From Streptomyces sp. NBC_01428 (GTDB lineage: Bacteria > Actinomycetota > Actinomycetes > Streptomycetales > Streptomycetaceae): a stretch of 64,000 nt of DNA. Within the stretch, counting starts at the first letter, position 1, and each line of letters begins with the position of its first letter. Location of the stretch: contig NZ_CP109499.1 of NCBI RefSeq assembly GCF_036231965.1, positions 7,688,001-7,752,000 on the forward strand, given 5' to 3'. Under the pieces are notes generated by a model, which made no database searches, was not told the origin of the DNA, and was given only the letters and a program-made list of their open reading frames with translations. Below, piece after piece: positions 1 through 9,457 of this stretch. The position numbers and the translations under genes are program-made.

Positions 1-1483
1 CCGAGGGACGACTGCTGTGCGCACCGAAGAACTCCTGCGCCAGGTCCGGCGTCCAGCGCTCGCCCGGGTGGAACGGCGCGTCGGCCGGGATCTCCAGCCC
101 CAGGTGCATCCCGATGTCGATGATCACGCGGGCGGCCCGCATCATCTGCGCGTCGAGGTAGCCGAGCCGCTGCTCCGCGTCCGTGAGGAACCCCAGTTCG
201 TCCATCAGGCGCTCCGCGTACAGCGCCCAGCCCTCGCAGTTGGCGCTGACCCGGCCGACGCCGGACTGGTAGCGGGACAGGTCATCGACCACGTGCACCC
301 ACTGGGCGAGCTGCAGGTGATGGCCGGGCACGCCCTCGTGGTACCAGGTCGACACGAGATCGTAGACCGGGAAGCGGGTCGCGCCCATCGTGGGCAGCCA
401 GGTGCGGCCCGGGCGCGAGAAGTCCTGCGAGGGGGCCGTGTAGTAGGGGGCGGCGGCGCTGCCGGGCGGGGCGATGCGCGACTCCACCCGCTTGACCTGC
501 TCGGCCAGTTCGAAGTGGGTGCCGTCCAGGGCCGTGATCGCCTCGTCCATCAGCCCCTGGAGCCAGGCCTGGACCTCGTCGACGCCCTCGATGTGCCGGC
601 CGTGCTCGTCGAGGTGCGCGAGCGCCACCCACGGGGTCGACGCGCCGGGCAGGATCTTCTCGGCCTCCGTCCTCATCTCGGCGAGCAGCCGGTGGTACTC
701 GGCCCAGCCGTACGCGTACGCCTCGTCCAGGTCGAGATCCGTGCCGTTGAAGTAGCGCGCGAGCCGCGCGTACCGTTCGCGGCCCACCGTCTCGGACCCG
801 CCCTCGATCGTCGGCGCGTACACGTCGCGCATCCAGTCCCGCAGGGAGAGCAGCGCCTCCGTCGCGGTCCGCGCCGCCGTGTCCAGCTCCTCGCGCAGCG
901 ACGCCGGGCCCGCCGAGACGAAGTCCTCGAACCAGCCGCGCCCCTGCCCGTCCGTGTCCGACCACTCGGTGAGCTGCTCGATGAACGTGGCGGCCGGGCG
1001 CGGGGCGGCGTACAGCTTGCGGTCCAGGCCGAGGGCGAGCGACTCGCGGTAGCCGGTGAGCGCGGCCGGTACCGCCCGCAGCCGCTGGGCGACGGTGGCC
1101 CAGTCCTCGTCCGTCCCGGTCGGCGTCAGCGTGAAGACCTGCCGCACCGAATGCACCGGGGTGTGCAGGTTGCCGACCGCCCGCAGGCCCTCGCCGGCGT
1201 CGTGGACCGCGAGTTCGGCGGTGAGCCGCTCCCGCAGGAGTCGGCCGCAGCGGCGCTCGATGTCACGCTCCGCTCCGGGCTGCCGCTCGGCCTCGTCGAG
1301 CCGGGCGAGCGTGACGCGCGCCAGTTCGGCGACGGCCTCCTGGCCGGCGGGCGAGGTGTCGGGGAGCCTGCCGTAGCTCTCCGGAACCCCGAGATAGGTA
1401 CCGAGGACCGGATCGAGGGCGGTGAGCTCGTCGACGTACGCGTCGGCGACCTCGCGGGGCAGCGGCTTCTTCGTCTGTGACAT
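1..1483 (-). CDS. DUF885 family protein, putative metal-dependent hydrolase (partial at window edge)
   Basis: The frame starts at ATG 1483 (MSQTKKPLPREV) and runs off the left edge, so the C-terminus is missing. About residue 380 it carries WYHEGVPGHHLQ, the HExxPGHH-type signature of the DUF885 family, a zincin-like group often annotated as peptidases. There is no signal peptide, so it is probably cytoplasmic. A GAGGAT stretch lies just upstream of the start. Family assignment is firm; substrate and reaction are unknown. Confidence 0.85.
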   Translation of the reverse strand, partial: MSQTKKPLPREVADAYVDELTALDPVLGTYLGVPESYGRLPDTSPAGQEAVAELARVTLARLDEAERQPGAERDIERRCGRLLRERLTAELAVHDAGEGLRAVGNLHTPVHSVRQVFTLTPTGTDEDWATVAQRLRAVPAALTGYRESLALGLDRKLYAAPRPAATFIEQLTEWSDTDGQGRGWFEDFVSAGPASLREELDTAARTATEALLSLRDWMRDVYAPTIEGGSETVGRERYARLARYFNGTDLDLDEAYAYGWAEYHRLLAEMRTEAEKILPGASTPWVALAHLDEHGRHIEGVDEVQAWLQGLMDEAITALDGTHFELAEQVKRVESRIAPPGSAAAPYYTAPSQDFSRPGRTWLPTMGATRFPVYDLVSTWYHEGVPGHHLQLAQWVHVVDDLSRYQSGVGRVSANCEGWALYAERLMDELGFLTDAEQRLGYLDAQMMRAARVIIDIGMHLGLEIPADAPFHPGERWTPDLAQEFFGAHSSRPS

Positions 1484-1546
1484 GCGGCCATCCTCGTACG
1501 GGGACGGCCGCCGCGTCAGCCCCGGTCCGCCGGTCCGGTCACCGCA

Positions 1547-2053
1547 TCAACCGGATTTCGCCGCCGGTGACGACCCTGCCGGGGCCGGGGGCAGCAGCGG
1601 TCCGCAGTCCCACTGCTGGAAGATCAACCGCGTCTCGACGCGAGCCACTTCGCGTTGGGAGGTGAACTCGTCGAGCACCAGCCGCTGAAGATCCGCCATG
1701 TCCGCGACCGCGACGTGGATGAGGTAGTCGTCCGGGCCGGTGAGGTGGAAGACGGTCCGGGACTCCGGCAGCAGCCTGATCCGGTCCACGAACGGGCCCA
1801 CCAACTCCCGCCGGTGCGGCCGGACCTGCACGGACAGCAGGGCTTCGAGACCCCGCCCCAGCTTCGCCGGGTCCAGCCGCAGCTGATGGCCGAGAATGAC
1901 CCCCGCCCGCCGCAGCCGCGTCACGCGGTCCAGACAGGTCGAGGGCGCGACACCCACCTGTGCCGCGAGATCCCGGTACGTCGTCCGGGCGTCGTTCTGC
2001 AACAGCCGCAGCAGATGAAGATCGACCGGATCGAGTACGACGGAATCGGCCAT
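1547..2053 (-). CDS. Lrp/AsnC family transcriptional regulator
   Basis: A 168-residue protein of normal Lrp/AsnC size. The N-terminal helix-turn-helix spans about residues 8-55 (DLHLLRLLQNDARTTYRDLA then VGVAPSTCLDRVTRLRRAGV). The C-terminal half is the ligand-binding RAM domain, with LTGPDDYLIHVAV as the recognisable core. ATG 2053 begins MADSVVLDPVD, the usual place relative to the first helix. It is divergent from the PLP enzyme at 2114 with only 60 bp between starts, so it probably controls that gene and itself in response to an amino acid. The effector is not visible. Confidence 0.92.
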   Translation of the reverse strand: MADSVVLDPVDLHLLRLLQNDARTTYRDLAAQVGVAPSTCLDRVTRLRRAGVILGHQLRLDPAKLGRGLEALLSVQVRPHRRELVGPFVDRIRLLPESRTVFHLTGPDDYLIHVAVADMADLQRLVLDEFTSQREVARVETRLIFQQWDCGPLLPPAPAGSSPAAKSG

Positions 2054-2113
2054 GGCGCGAACGTAACACGGGATGCGGCGCCCGAACCCCGTCGGGTGTT
2101 CAGGCTTCCTCCC

Positions 2114-3331
2114 ATGGACTCCGTTGTGTACGACACCGCAGACGCGTACGACGCCGACGCCCGCGACGACCGGCGGGGAACCGGCGCCGCTTCCGTCGCC
2201 CGCCCCCGGGCCCTCGCCACCGAGGCCGTGCACGCCGGCCGGGAGGATCTGGCCGCCCTCGGGCTGCACGCGGCCCCGATCGACCTGTCCACCACCTATC
2301 CCTCGTACGACAGCCGCGGGGAGGCGGCCCGCATCGACGCGTTCGCCGCCGAGGGCGCCGAACCCGAGGGCCCGCCCGTCTACGGGCGCCTCGGCAACCC
2401 GACCGTGGCCCGCTTCGAGACGGCCCTCGCGCGCCTCGAAGGCACCGAGAGCGCGGTCGCCTTCGCGAGCGGCATGGCCGCACTCAGCGCCGTGCTGCTG
2501 GTACGGAACGCGATGGGCCTGCGCCATGTCGTCGCCGTCCGGCCCCTGTACGGGTGCAGCGACCACCTGCTCACGGCGGGGCTCCTCGGCTCCGAGGTCA
2601 CCTGGGTCGACCCGGCCGGCATCGCCGACGCGCTGCGTCCGGACACGGGCCTCGTGATGGTCGAGTCGCCCGCCAACCCGACGCTCGCCGAACTCGACCT
2701 CCGGGCCGTCGCGCACGCCTGCGGGTCCGTCCCGCTCCTCGCCGACAACACCTTCGCCACCCCCGTGCTCCAACGCCCCGTCGAACAGGGCGCGCGGCTG
2801 GTCCTGCACAGCGCCACCAAGTACCTCGGCGGACACGGCGACGTCATGGCCGGCGTGGTGGCGTGCGACGAGGAGTTCGCGCGCGGGCTGCGCCAGGTGC
2901 GGTTCGCGACGGGCGGTGTCCTGCACCCGCTGGCCGGCTATCTGCTGCTCCGCGGCCTGTCGACCCTGCCGGTACGGGTCCGGGCCGCCTCCTCGAACGC
3001 CGCCGAACTCGCCCGCCGACTGGCCGACGACCCGCGCGTGGCCCGCGTCCACTACCCGCGCATCGGCGGCGCCATGATCGCGTTCGAGGTGCACGGCGAC
3101 CCGCACGACGTCATCGCCGGGGTCCGGCTCATCACCCCGGCGGTGAGCCTCGGCAGTGTGGACAGCCTCATCCAGCACCCGGCATCCATCAGCCACCGCA
3201 TCGTGCCCACCGAGGACCGCCATGACGCGGGCGTCAGCGACCGGCTGTTGCGCCTGTCGGTGGGCCTGGAGGACGTCGACGACCTGTGGTCCGACCTGGA
3301 CGGCGCGCTGGGGTTCACGAGCGGCGGCTGA
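2114..3331 (+). CDS. Trans-sulfuration family PLP-dependent enzyme (cystathionine gamma-lyase/methionine gamma-lyase-like)
   Basis: A 405-residue fold-type I PLP enzyme of the Cys/Met metabolism family. Visible family marks are YGRLGNPT near the N-terminus, the substrate-side ASGMAAL, LADNTFATP before the cofactor lysine, and LHSATKYLGGHGDVMAG with the Schiff-base lysine in SATKY. The C-terminus has SLGSVDSLIQHPAS and RLSVGLED, as in gamma-lyases. It acts on a sulfur amino acid in the cytoplasm; lyase versus synthase cannot be settled from sequence. Divergence from an Lrp regulator suggests induced amino-acid catabolism. The N-terminal 35 residues are poorly conserved and no strong ribosome site precedes ATG 2114, so the start could lie further in. 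Confidence 0.88.
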   Translation: MDSVVYDTADAYDADARDDRRGTGAASVARPRALATEAVHAGREDLAALGLHAAPIDLSTTYPSYDSRGEAARIDAFAAEGAEPEGPPVYGRLGNPTVARFETALARLEGTESAVAFASGMAALSAVLLVRNAMGLRHVVAVRPLYGCSDHLLTAGLLGSEVTWVDPAGIADALRPDTGLVMVESPANPTLAELDLRAVAHACGSVPLLADNTFATPVLQRPVEQGARLVLHSATKYLGGHGDVMAGVVACDEEFARGLRQVRFATGGVLHPLAGYLLLRGLSTLPVRVRAASSNAAELARRLADDPRVARVHYPRIGGAMIAFEVHGDPHDVIAGVRLITPAVSLGSVDSLIQHPASISHRIVPTEDRHDAGVSDRLLRLSVGLEDVDDLWSDLDGALGFTSGG

Positions 3332-3437
3332 GGGGGGCGGGGAGCGGGTGCGGGGGAGCGCCGGGGCTCGGGTGCGGGGGACGGGCGAGGCGGTGGCGAG
3401 CCCCCCGGTGGGTGGTGCCGCCCGCCGCCTTCGCCCC

Positions 3438-3467
3438 GCCGGTGAACGGGCACGCCCGTTCACCGGC
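3438..3467. terminator. Bidirectional hairpin terminator
   Basis: Perfect 13-bp inverted repeat (GCCGGTGAACGGG with a CACG loop) between the convergent PLP enzyme and GNAT genes. No U-tract, as is usual for Streptomyces terminators. Confidence 0.75.
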
Positions 3468-3474
3468 TCGCGGG

Positions 3475-4953
3475 TCAGTCCCGGACCGCTCGCGTCCCGT
3501 GCTGCTCCTGGCCCTCGCCGACACCCTGCTCGTACGGCAGCAGCGAGGTGGTCACCGGCGTCGTCTCCAGACGGGCGGTGATGACGAGGGTGCCCTCCTC
3601 GATCTGGTAGTCGAGAGGGAGTCCCAGACTGCGCATCGCGGCGACCATGCCGGTGTTGGAGGCCTGCGTGACGGCGTACACGCTCTCGCAGCCGGCCTCC
3701 ACCGCCATCGTCACCAGGCGGCCGATCAGTTCGGTCCCGATGCCGCGTCGCTGCCACTCGTCCTCGACGAGGAGGGCGACCTCCGTCTCGTCGCCGTCCC
3801 AGAGGAGGTGGCCGAGTCCGACGATCCGGCCCGACGCCGTCTGCACGGCGAGGGTGCGGCCGAAGCTGGGGCTGAGCAGGTGGTTGAGATAGCGGTCGGC
3901 GTCACCGACCGGGCCGTGATACCGCATGCCCAGCGTGCGCGGCGAGCAGCGCTCGTGCATCGCCTTGGCCGCCTCGACGTCGGAGAGGTCGGCGCGCCGC
4001 ACGGTGATCGCGTTGCCCTGCGGAAGCGTCAGCAGGTCCCTGCCGCCGGGGATCCGCGGACCGAGCCGCGCGTCCAGTTCCACCAGCGCCCGCGCCCGCG
4101 CGAACTCGGTGGGGGTGAAGGGCAGGTACGGCCGCTCCACCGTGATGACTCCGCCCTCGGGCGCCCGCAGCCGCATCACCGTGCCCTCCAGCGCCCCCTC
4201 GACGGGAGCTCCCTCCGCCGCCCGTCCCGAGAGGGGCGACTTGGCGGGCAGCGAGCGGATGGTGCACCGGCCGAGCAACTGCCGGAGCGCGAGGGGAAGT
4301 TCGGAGGCGTCGAGGGCGGTACGGGTGGCCAGTCCCAGCACCCGGGTCGGTGCGTCCACGAGGTCGTGGGCGTCCGCCCGCTCGATCCAGGTGGCGCTGC
4401 CGCCGGCCCGTGCCACGTCACGGGTGATCTCGGACGCGGCCAGCTCGGCGGGCGCGCGCAGCAGGAGTTCGTCCACCGTGCCGTCCGCCAGGGGGTGCGT
4501 CTGCAGGCTCAGGATGTCGACCTGCCGGTGGGCGAGGGCGGCGCACAGCCTGGCCAGCGAACCCGGGGCGTCCTCGACCGTCGTGCGCATGCGCCACAGC
4601 ACGGTCTCCCCGGCCGCGGCCTCCGGCCTGCCGGGACCCGCGTGCTGCTCCTGTTCGTCGGACGGCCCGGCCGCTCGCCGTTCGGCGAGGGGCCGGGTGC
4701 CGGTATCGCCCGTCGGCGGTGCGTGACCGTGGCGGCGTGCCCACCATGTGTGGAATCCGGCCGTGGCGACCAGGAGCACCGCCGAGATCGCCAGCAGGGC
4801 GGGGCCGTCCGGCCCGTGCCCGATCAGGTTGGCCACACCGTCGGCGACCGCCACGGCCGTGAAGAGCGCGGCGAGTTCGACGACATCGCGTCGCCAGTGG
4901 TGGACGGGGCGTCCGTGCTTCGCACGCGTCACATCAGACATGTCTGGAGTCAT
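3475..4953 (-). CDS. Membrane-anchored ACT-domain and GNAT acetyltransferase protein
   Basis: A 492-residue multidomain protein. Two hydrophobic segments lie at about residues 25-65, followed by a charged linker. An ACT-like domain at about 118-190 has EDAPGSLARLCAALAHRQVDILSLQTHP, and a C-terminal GNAT domain at about 325-465 has acetyl-CoA-binding VEDEWQRRGIGTELIGRL. The ACT plus GNAT order is seen in actinobacterial amino-acid-sensing acetyltransferases, so an effector-regulated acetyltransferase at the membrane is a fair inference. ATG 4953 and ATG 4941 are both possible starts; neither has a clear ribosome site. Its acceptor is unknown. Confidence 0.82.
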   Translation of the reverse strand: MTPDMSDVTRAKHGRPVHHWRRDVVELAALFTAVAVADGVANLIGHGPDGPALLAISAVLLVATAGFHTWWARRHGHAPPTGDTGTRPLAERRAAGPSDEQEQHAGPGRPEAAAGETVLWRMRTTVEDAPGSLARLCAALAHRQVDILSLQTHPLADGTVDELLLRAPAELAASEITRDVARAGGSATWIERADAHDLVDAPTRVLGLATRTALDASELPLALRQLLGRCTIRSLPAKSPLSGRAAEGAPVEGALEGTVMRLRAPEGGVITVERPYLPFTPTEFARARALVELDARLGPRIPGGRDLLTLPQGNAITVRRADLSDVEAAKAMHERCSPRTLGMRYHGPVGDADRYLNHLLSPSFGRTLAVQTASGRIVGLGHLLWDGDETEVALLVEDEWQRRGIGTELIGRLVTMAVEAGCESVYAVTQASNTGMVAAMRSLGLPLDYQIEEGTLVITARLETTPVTTSLLPYEQGVGEGQEQHGTRAVRD

Positions 4954-4997
4954 ACCGACACTGTGAAGGAACGGTGTTGCGTGATCACGAACGCTTT

Positions 4998-5020
4998 GTG
5001 ACTGATCGGTTAAGTGTCAC
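4998..5020. promoter_or_regulatory. Inverted repeat in an AT-rich leader upstream of the ACT/GNAT gene
   Basis: GTGAC and GTCAC arms separated by 13 bases sit 45 bp upstream of the gene's start, next to a GTGATCAC palindrome at 4981-4988. The surrounding stretch (about 4990-5065) is unusually T-rich for this genome, consistent with a promoter or operator. No factor can be named. Confidence 0.3.
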
Positions 5021-5075
5021 TCTGTCCCTTTTGTAGTTCTTTTTTGAGGATCTTTACCTCGAACGTGCGCGCGGC

Positions 5076-5102
5076 TGTGCGTGCCCGATCAGGGCACGCA
5101 CA
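5076..5102 (-). terminator. Hairpin terminator after the DUF6493 gene
   Basis: Perfect 11-bp stem (TGTGCGTGCCC) with a 5-base loop, placed 38 bp beyond the stop codon at 5141. Confidence 0.65.
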
Positions 5103-5140
5103 CGGTGCGGGTGCGGATTCCGGCTCCGGGCGCCCCTCCG

Positions 5141-7795
5141 TCAGGCCGCGGTCTCCTGCGCCAGCGCCGTCCGCAGACGGCGCGCCTGCACGACCACTCG
5201 GGACGAGCCGCGCCGCTCGGCGGCCCGCGACAGATGGTCGAGAGCGCCGCGCGCCCCGGACCTCTCGGCGCAGTCGGCGGCGACGGCCAGCAGGTCGCCG
5301 AGCCCGCGCACCGGACCGGCGCCCGACGACGGGTCCACCGCGAGCGCGGACAGCAGGCGCGGCAGCAGGACGCGCAGCACGGACCACACGGTGGAGTACG
5401 CACCCGTGGCCGCCGCCGTCCGTATCGACTCCGCCAGCCGGGACGGCTTCACGGCCCCTCGCTCCACCAGCTCCCCGAGATCCGAGCCGAGCCGCCCCGC
5501 GTCCAGGTGTCCCCGCGCGGCGAGGACCAGTAGCGCGTCCACGGCGGCGAGCCGGTCCTCCGGATGACGCGCCGCCAGGCCGTACGCGACGGCCAGGTGC
5601 AGCGCCTCGCCGGCCGTGCCGTCGGCCTCGGCGAGGAGCGGCAGGACCGCGGCCTCACCACGGCTCTCGTCCACGGCGACGGTGCTGATGTCGTGCAGCA
5701 GGCGCGCCGCCAGAAGCTCCCGCCGCCCCGGGACGACGGCCAGCCAGTGCTGCCGGTCTCCGGTGTCCCAGTGGCGGCAGTACCAACGGTGCTTGAACAG
5801 GGCGAAGGGACGGCCCAGCAACCGGAACTCCGGAGGGAACAGGCCCTGGATCTCCTCCAGTTCACCGATCTCGACGAGGACGCGGGTGCCCGAAGTCCGC
5901 CGCCGGATCGCGGGCGGCGGGGGTGCCTCGGAAGTGAGCCACTGGGCCAGCCGGTATCCCTCCGGACTGCCGAGGGCCCGCGCCCGCGCCGCGGCTGCCG
6001 CCGTCGTCGCCGGGTCGTCGCGCCGGACGCGCAGCAGGGCCTGGGCGAAGTCGGCCGCTCCCGGCCGGGTGTCGAGCCTGCGGTACTCGGCGAGGCGGGC
6101 GACCAGCTCGTCGGCCTCCAGGAGTCCGGTGCCCCAGGTGGGAGTGGCCAGCAGGAACGGCAGGGGCTCGGTGCGGATGCGGTACGCCACCTCCCACAGG
6201 CGGGCCTCGAAGGCCGTGGCAGGGCCGCTGTGCCGGCAGTTCGCCTCCGTGCTGCCCTGCTGGACGGCGGCGTGCAGCGTGTGCATCCCGACCGCCTCGA
6301 ACACCGCCGCGACGACGACGTCCAGGCCGTGCGGCGACAGGCCGAACGGTCCGTTCCCCGTGGAGTGCCACGATGCGGCGTCCTTCCACCAGCGGTGCGC
6401 GACCACCGGGTCGAGTGCCGCTTTCAGACCCTCCCGGTCGCGATGGGCGTGACGGACCAGTCCGTCCAGGGCACGCTCGAACGCGGCCACGTCGCCACCG
6501 GAGACGAGCAGCGCGCCGACCTCCTCGGCCAGTTCGGCCGCCGATTCCGGCGCCGCCGCCAGCCGTAGCCGCTCGGGAACGGCCGGCAGGATCTCGTCCT
6601 CGACAACGGACACGGAGTCCAGCGCCTCGTCGCCCAGGAGCCGCCGGGCCCGAAGGCGCAGCCCCGGGCTCAGATCGGCCGCGAGCTCGCTGAGCTGCTC
6701 GCGGGCGCCGCCTGCCGGGGGCAGGGCGGGGAGGTGGCGCTCCACCAGCTTCAGGGCGCGCTCCTGCAGGTCCGTGTCCTCGTGCCCGAACGCCTGCGCC
6801 ACCGCGGGCAGCAGCACCTCCGGCGCGGTGGGATCGCGCCTGAGGACCTTTCCGAGGAGGACGAGCTGCGCCCGGACCAGCTTCTTCTCGGTCCTGAAGA
6901 GCACGCCCGAGGACAGCTCCGCCAGCTGACCGGACGTCAACTCGCCGTCCAGGGCGAGCGAGGCGAGGACCGACTGGGCGTGCCCGGCTACGGCCGAGGT
7001 GGCCCCGCAGGCCAGCGCCGTCCAGTCGGCGGTTCGCTCCCGCTCCTCGTCCCGGGTGGGAGCCAGGCACGTCAACAGGCGCAGGAACACGCGATGGTCG
7101 GCGACCGGGCCACCCCGCAGCAACCGCGCCACACAGGCGTCCACCATGACCTTCCGGTCGAGGACGCCCTCCCGCGTCACCGTCGCCAGCGCGTTGTACC
7201 AACTGCCCGGGCCGTCGCCGAACCGCCAGGCGATCTCCCCCGCCGCCTGCGGCGACTCGAAGAAGGCCGTGACCATCCTCGCCGTGTCCGGGTCCTGCCG
7301 CAGCCGCTCGGCCACGGAGCCGGTGCCCTGCCACGCGGCGCCGATGTTCTCGAACCAGCCCCGGACGTAGGCGTCGGTCGTCGGGGTCGCGCTGCCGGAC
7401 AGCCTCACCAGCCCCGAGAGCAGCGCGAACGGGATCCCGGACGCCACCGGCCGGTCGGCCAGCCGCTGGGTGACGTCGGCGAGCCAGTCCGACTCCCGGT
7501 CGCCCAGCACATGCAGGAGGACACCGGGGGAGGCCTGGGACCAGCGCATGTCCGCTCCGGCGATCCAGGCGGCCGCCGCCGCTGCACCCGTGTGACAGGC
7601 CGCCCCCGCCGCGTGCAGCGCGGGATACGCCGTCCGGGATTCGGCGTTCCACGGCGCCGCCCGCAACTCCTTGCGCAGATCCTTCAAGGCGGGCAGAGCG
7701 GCCCGGCGTTCACCGTCCGTCATCCCGTCCAGAAGACCGACGGCCTGCACCGTCGCCCCCGCCCGTACCGCCTTCAGCAGTGCCTCGCCGCTCAT
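5141..7795 (-). CDS. DUF6493 family protein, large helical-repeat protein
   Basis: An 884-residue, Ala/Leu-rich, apparently all-helical protein with no signal peptide or membrane segment. I recognise it as the DUF6493-type partner of SWIM zinc-finger proteins. Blocks such as RALKLVERHLPALPP and LTSGQLAELSSGVLF look like HEAT/ARM-type scaffolding. The start ATG 7795 overlaps the SWIM stop codon (ATGA, 4 bp), so the two are translationally coupled and probably act together. No enzymatic motif is visible. Such pairs have been noted beside MoxR/vWA genes in actinobacteria, but none is present here. Function unknown. Confidence 0.8.
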   Translation of the reverse strand: MSGEALLKAVRAGATVQAVGLLDGMTDGERRAALPALKDLRKELRAAPWNAESRTAYPALHAAGAACHTGAAAAAAWIAGADMRWSQASPGVLLHVLGDRESDWLADVTQRLADRPVASGIPFALLSGLVRLSGSATPTTDAYVRGWFENIGAAWQGTGSVAERLRQDPDTARMVTAFFESPQAAGEIAWRFGDGPGSWYNALATVTREGVLDRKVMVDACVARLLRGGPVADHRVFLRLLTCLAPTRDEERERTADWTALACGATSAVAGHAQSVLASLALDGELTSGQLAELSSGVLFRTEKKLVRAQLVLLGKVLRRDPTAPEVLLPAVAQAFGHEDTDLQERALKLVERHLPALPPAGGAREQLSELAADLSPGLRLRARRLLGDEALDSVSVVEDEILPAVPERLRLAAAPESAAELAEEVGALLVSGGDVAAFERALDGLVRHAHRDREGLKAALDPVVAHRWWKDAASWHSTGNGPFGLSPHGLDVVVAAVFEAVGMHTLHAAVQQGSTEANCRHSGPATAFEARLWEVAYRIRTEPLPFLLATPTWGTGLLEADELVARLAEYRRLDTRPGAADFAQALLRVRRDDPATTAAAAARARALGSPEGYRLAQWLTSEAPPPPAIRRRTSGTRVLVEIGELEEIQGLFPPEFRLLGRPFALFKHRWYCRHWDTGDRQHWLAVVPGRRELLAARLLHDISTVAVDESRGEAAVLPLLAEADGTAGEALHLAVAYGLAARHPEDRLAAVDALLVLAARGHLDAGRLGSDLGELVERGAVKPSRLAESIRTAAATGAYSTVWSVLRVLLPRLLSALAVDPSSGAGPVRGLGDLLAVAADCAERSGARGALDHLSRAAERRGSSRVVVQARRLRTALAQETAA

Positions 7796-9240
7796 CGTCC
7801 CTCGCCCCCGTCGACCTGGATTCCCGCGAACCCCTCGCTTCGCGCACCGGCCGGAGCCGACTCCTCCGTGCGGCCGCCCCGTGCGCCCCGCCGTACCATC
7901 CGTACGGCCAGCGCGTGCTTGCAGGGGCCGCGTCCCCCGCGATACTTCGCCCACCAGAGGCAGGAGCAGCTCAATGTCCCGGCGGTGTCGCGGACGCGGT
8001 GCACGTGCCCGTCGTCGGCGGTCACCGTGCCGAGGCCGCCGTCCAGGGCGACCGCGCCCGCGGCGACCAGCGCCCGTGCCGAGCGCAGCCGCGGGTTGTG
8101 CCGCTCCACCCGCCCCGCGTCGTACGGCAGTTCGCGGTGGAAGTAGGCCGCTTCCGCGGTGTCGTACCCGACGCGGCCCGACGTGCCCAGCCGGACCAGC
8201 GCGGCCCGCACCCGCTCGGCGGTCAGACCGGACGAGGCGGCCAGGTCGCCCACGTCGACCCGTGGCTCCCAGGCCAGCAGGACAGCGATCAACTCGGCGT
8301 CCTCGGCGGCTTCGTCGGTGGCCAGCGCGTCCAGCACCCCGCCCTCCCCGGAGAAACCGCGTGAGGCGTCCGGCGAGAGCGTGAGGGTGAGCCGCATGCC
8401 CGGCAGCACCGCTTCCCAGGCGCCCGCCGCGACGGCGTCCCCGGTGACCGGCGGGCCGTACACCCGCAGGGCCGTGGCATGGCGCAGCACCCGCTGGAGG
8501 GCGATCAGCCGCTCCGGGCCGGGCAGGCAGACGGCGCCGGGGACCGGACGGGTCGTCGGACGCAGACTCCGGCCGGCCGGCACCACCCATCGAGGTCCGC
8601 CGGAGGCCCCGCGTGCGGTGCCGCGCGGCAGGGAACGCAGGAACCGCACCGCCTCCGCGGCGGGCAGCTCGGCGCGCAGATCGAAGCCCGCCGCGATCAC
8701 CTGGGCCTCGGCGAACCCCCGCAGCCAGCGGTCGGGCAGCGGCACCTTCTTCTCGACGACCGGGCCGTCCAACGTGGTCACGGCCATCTCGTCGGGGCCG
8801 ACCCGGAGATGCAGCGGGTCGTCCCCGCCGATCCGGGACAGTGCCTCACGCAGCGGGTTGTTGACGTCGACGTTGGTCGTCCCGTGCCCGACCTCGCCGC
8901 CGTCCAGGCCCGTGTCCAGCACGTCCAGCCGGGCGTACACCCCGCCGCAGCCGGAGAAGGACTCGAAGCGGAGCCGGTCCCCGTTCCCCGTCACCACCGG
9001 GTCCAGTGACGCGCGCAGCTCCCGCTGGTAGTACCGGGCGGACGCGACGTCCGCCACCGACAGCAGGCCCGCGGCCGCTACCTGAGGCGACGTCAGGAAG
9101 CCGGTGAAGAACCGTGGATGGTCCTCGATCCCCGCGGGCGTCGCACCCCGCGAGGTCTCAAGTCCCAGGCGCCGCCCGCCCGGTGCGGATTCCAGCGCGG
9201 AGGGTCGGGTGTAGGCCACGGCCTGCAAAGATCGCGTCAT
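7792..9240 (-). CDS. SWIM zinc-finger family protein
   Basis: A 482-residue protein with a C-terminal SWIM zinc finger. Residues about 430-455 read SCSCLWWAKYRGGRG then PCKHALAV, the CxC...CxH metal ligands. The upstream part includes a winged-helix-like stretch (VDVGDLAASSGLTAERVRAAL at about 345-370). SWIM domains bind DNA or protein, and in this family the partner is the coupled DUF6493 protein encoded immediately downstream. It is the first gene of the two-gene operon. The role is unknown; a nucleic-acid or protein-adaptor function is an inference. Confidence 0.88.
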   Translation of the reverse strand: MTRSLQAVAYTRPSALESAPGGRRLGLETSRGATPAGIEDHPRFFTGFLTSPQVAAAGLLSVADVASARYYQRELRASLDPVVTGNGDRLRFESFSGCGGVYARLDVLDTGLDGGEVGHGTTNVDVNNPLREALSRIGGDDPLHLRVGPDEMAVTTLDGPVVEKKVPLPDRWLRGFAEAQVIAAGFDLRAELPAAEAVRFLRSLPRGTARGASGGPRWVVPAGRSLRPTTRPVPGAVCLPGPERLIALQRVLRHATALRVYGPPVTGDAVAAGAWEAVLPGMRLTLTLSPDASRGFSGEGGVLDALATDEAAEDAELIAVLLAWEPRVDVGDLAASSGLTAERVRAALVRLGTSGRVGYDTAEAAYFHRELPYDAGRVERHNPRLRSARALVAAGAVALDGGLGTVTADDGHVHRVRDTAGTLSCSCLWWAKYRGGRGPCKHALAVRMVRRGARGGRTEESAPAGARSEGFAGIQVDGGEGR

Positions 9241-9325
9241 GGAAAAACCGTAGAGGCGACCACTGACAACCGGTGCTGACCTGCGAGGACTTGACCGGTC
9301 GCGGCAGTTTCGGGGGCCTCGGGGA

Positions 9326-9358
9326 GCCGCGCACCGGGGGATGACTCCGGTGCGCGGC
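9326..9358 (-). terminator. Hairpin terminator after phoD
   Basis: A perfect 12-bp stem (GCCGCGCACCGG) with a 9-base loop lies 99 bp beyond the phoD stop, between phoD and the SWIM gene. Confidence 0.65.
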
Positions 9359-9457
9359 GGACCCTTCGAGGGTACGGGATCCGAACGCCCGGCGCGGTCA
9401 CGGCGGGCGCGTACCGCTCGGCCCCGCGCCGTCCGGTCCCGGCGGCCTCTTGGTTCC

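Noticed and set aside
17..1480. Long + strand open frame of 487 codons
   Set aside because: Antisense shadow of the DUF885 gene: the composition is Arg/Val/Gly/His-rich with no family match, while the minus frame has a clear HExxPGHH motif.
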